DNA of 64,000 nucleotides. Source: Shinisaurus crocodilurus (Eukaryota; Chordata; Lepidosauria; Squamata; Shinisauridae). The notes beneath the pieces are model-generated. The model was not told where the DNA came from and made no database searches. It was given only the letters and a program-made list of their open reading frames with translations. The stretch spans positions 282,074,521 to 282,138,520 of the forward strand of contig CM037876.1 of NCBI GenBank assembly GCA_021292165.1, given 5' to 3'. Position numbers and translations under genes: made by a program. Shown here one piece after another: positions 62,657 through 64,000 of the stretch (positions are counted from its first letter, which is position 1; every line of letters begins with the position of its first letter).

Positions 62657-64000
62657 AAAAATACTTTGCATTACAACAGGGATAGCTCCAAATCATATAC
62701 TGCTGCTAAGAAAATTCATTTACCTTCCCAACTACTGATCAGATTGCAGCTAAAGTCAGAGAGAAAAGGGAATTCTGAGCAGGGTGGCAGATTACATCAA
62801 CCTCCCTGCTAATCAAAAGGTACCAGTGAGCCCTGACCCCACTACACCACCACCAAGAACCCTGTCTCCTAAGGACACCCCTATTTGATAAAAGATATGA
62901 ATGGACAGAGGAGAGGAAGGCATTTGATTTCAGAAAAAAACCGCAGGCAGAAAGATGCAAGGCAGGGGTGGGGCAGCAGGAGGTGAAGCACATGTGGGAA
63001 AAAAGCCAGCTAATCCAGGATATCAGATGCAACAGAGATAATCAGGGCCCCTGTACCTTTGTTTCAGCAAGTGCCCCTGGACAGCAGGATGGGGGGGAGG
63101 GCAGATGGCCTCCCAGAGATTCGGGGCTCTGAATAAAAGATTCAAGGCTCTGGCCCTAGTGGGCCACCCCCTAATACCGCCTCTGCACACCTCAGTCAAG
63201 AATCCCCCTGGATTAATCACTCCCCGCCCCCTTTTCACACTTTCCTGAATTCTCACAAACTGAGACTGATCCCTCTTAGGTCTGTGATGAACATAAATGA
63301 GGTAAGAATTGCAAAGCAGTTCGAACATTAAAAAGTGCTTTAAACCACCATCACCCATCAACAACAACAATTCATGTGTGGTTTTAAGATGAGATTAAAA
63401 TGTGCAGATGCTAAAACAGCCTTCTTTTTTACCATTTCCATTGGACCCGTATTACTGAGTACACATGAAGGAAATCAATGGATTATGACTTTTTAAGGTG
63501 AGGGCTGCTTCATACCTTATTGCCCAGATAGAGCTGTGGCACTACGCACATGGAAGCTGGTCTCCACACATACTCTCAGATGGGGAATGGTGCGCAAAAA
63601 TTAAGTCCCATAATTGCAGTTCTCCTCACAGATCCAGCAGCTAGGGCTGTGTACATTGACCCCTTTCAAAAATGCTAAAATCTCAGTGATCGATAGTTCA
63701 GGAAGAGAAGTGGGGGTAAGATTTAGTGCCCTGCTCCCCCTCCGTGCCGTAAGGATGGTTTTAGCTATTTTGAAAAGGATCTGTGTGTGCAGCTCTGGCT
63801 GCTTCTTATATCTTATATCTTATATCTGGCTAACATCCTTAGGGATAACTCTTGTACACACAACAAGCATACTTTATGGTGCTTAAGCCATGTTTTAAAA
63901 CTTATGGGGAAGACATCACAGGGAACTTCCGATTGGTTTATAGCAGCTCTGTGCAGTAAGTGGTGCATCCAGGGAGCTTTGTGGCTTCTGCAGGTATTGT
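62657..64000. other. Unassigned DNA to the window end
   Basis: No gene, RNA or classified repeat. The frames at 62739-63032, 63023-63370 and 63614-63886 lack domains. A TTATATCTTATATCTTATAT run is at 63807. Confidence 0.45.

Noticed and set aside
62338..62696. CpG island promoter or first exon
   Set aside because: The interval has inverted TAGGGGTGT-type ends and a module shared with another element, so a mobile element explains the GC content better.
1..64000. CRISPR array
   Set aside because: No regularly spaced short repeats with unique spacers are present, and the sequence is vertebrate.

Overview
The window looks like repeat-dense, non-coding nuclear DNA of a squamate reptile, most likely a lizard. 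The evidence is several tRNA-headed SINEs with a Bov-B-like tail (the Sauria SINE pattern), 5S rRNA-headed SINEs whose 3' end matches a CR1 tail, CR1 and L3/CR1-like LINE fragments, and many hairpin-shaped DNA-transposon remnants. I could not support any host protein gene, tRNA, rRNA or other host RNA gene. One open frame (15665-16096, minus) is left as an unassigned candidate.

Layout. 1-9.6 kb: hairpin elements, one Sauria SINE, a decayed L1-like ORF2 fragment and a CR1 3' end. 9.6-18.5 kb: a 1.14-kb hAT-like element with target duplication, two further short elements with clean target duplications, a 5S-SINE, LINE 3' ends and a 108-bp tandem duplication. 18.5-23 kb: mostly unassigned, with tRNA-related SINEs. 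23.25-30.25 kb: a nearly intact tyrosine-recombinase retrotransposon of the Ngaro type, inserted into an older L3/CR1-like LINE that resumes on its far side. 31.5-41.9 kb: old repeats and a 211-bp inverted repeat pair around a 1-kb spacer. 41.9-44.8 kb: a young 5'-truncated LINE with 11-bp target duplications and an uninterrupted 945-codon frame. 47.4-49.6 kb: a decayed CR1. 49.9-64 kb: short DNA elements, SINEs and nested insertions.

The main system is the 7.0-kb Ngaro-like element. Repeat A (193 bp) carries CCAAT, GC-box and TATA-like motifs. A leader with 5S-like motifs follows, then a Gag-like protein with two zinc-binding motifs, reverse transcriptase plus RNase H, a tyrosine recombinase with its full catalytic set, and an SGNH/GDSL-type hydrolase broken by one extra G. 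Repeat B (433 bp, with AATAAA) comes next, then a second A, 200 bp of unique DNA and a second B. The two A copies are identical by eye and the two B copies differ at one base, so the insertion is very recent. There is no target duplication, as expected for recombinase-mediated insertion. Gag would package the RNA, RT/RNase H would copy it, and the recombinase would insert a circular DNA. The hydrolase's role is not known.
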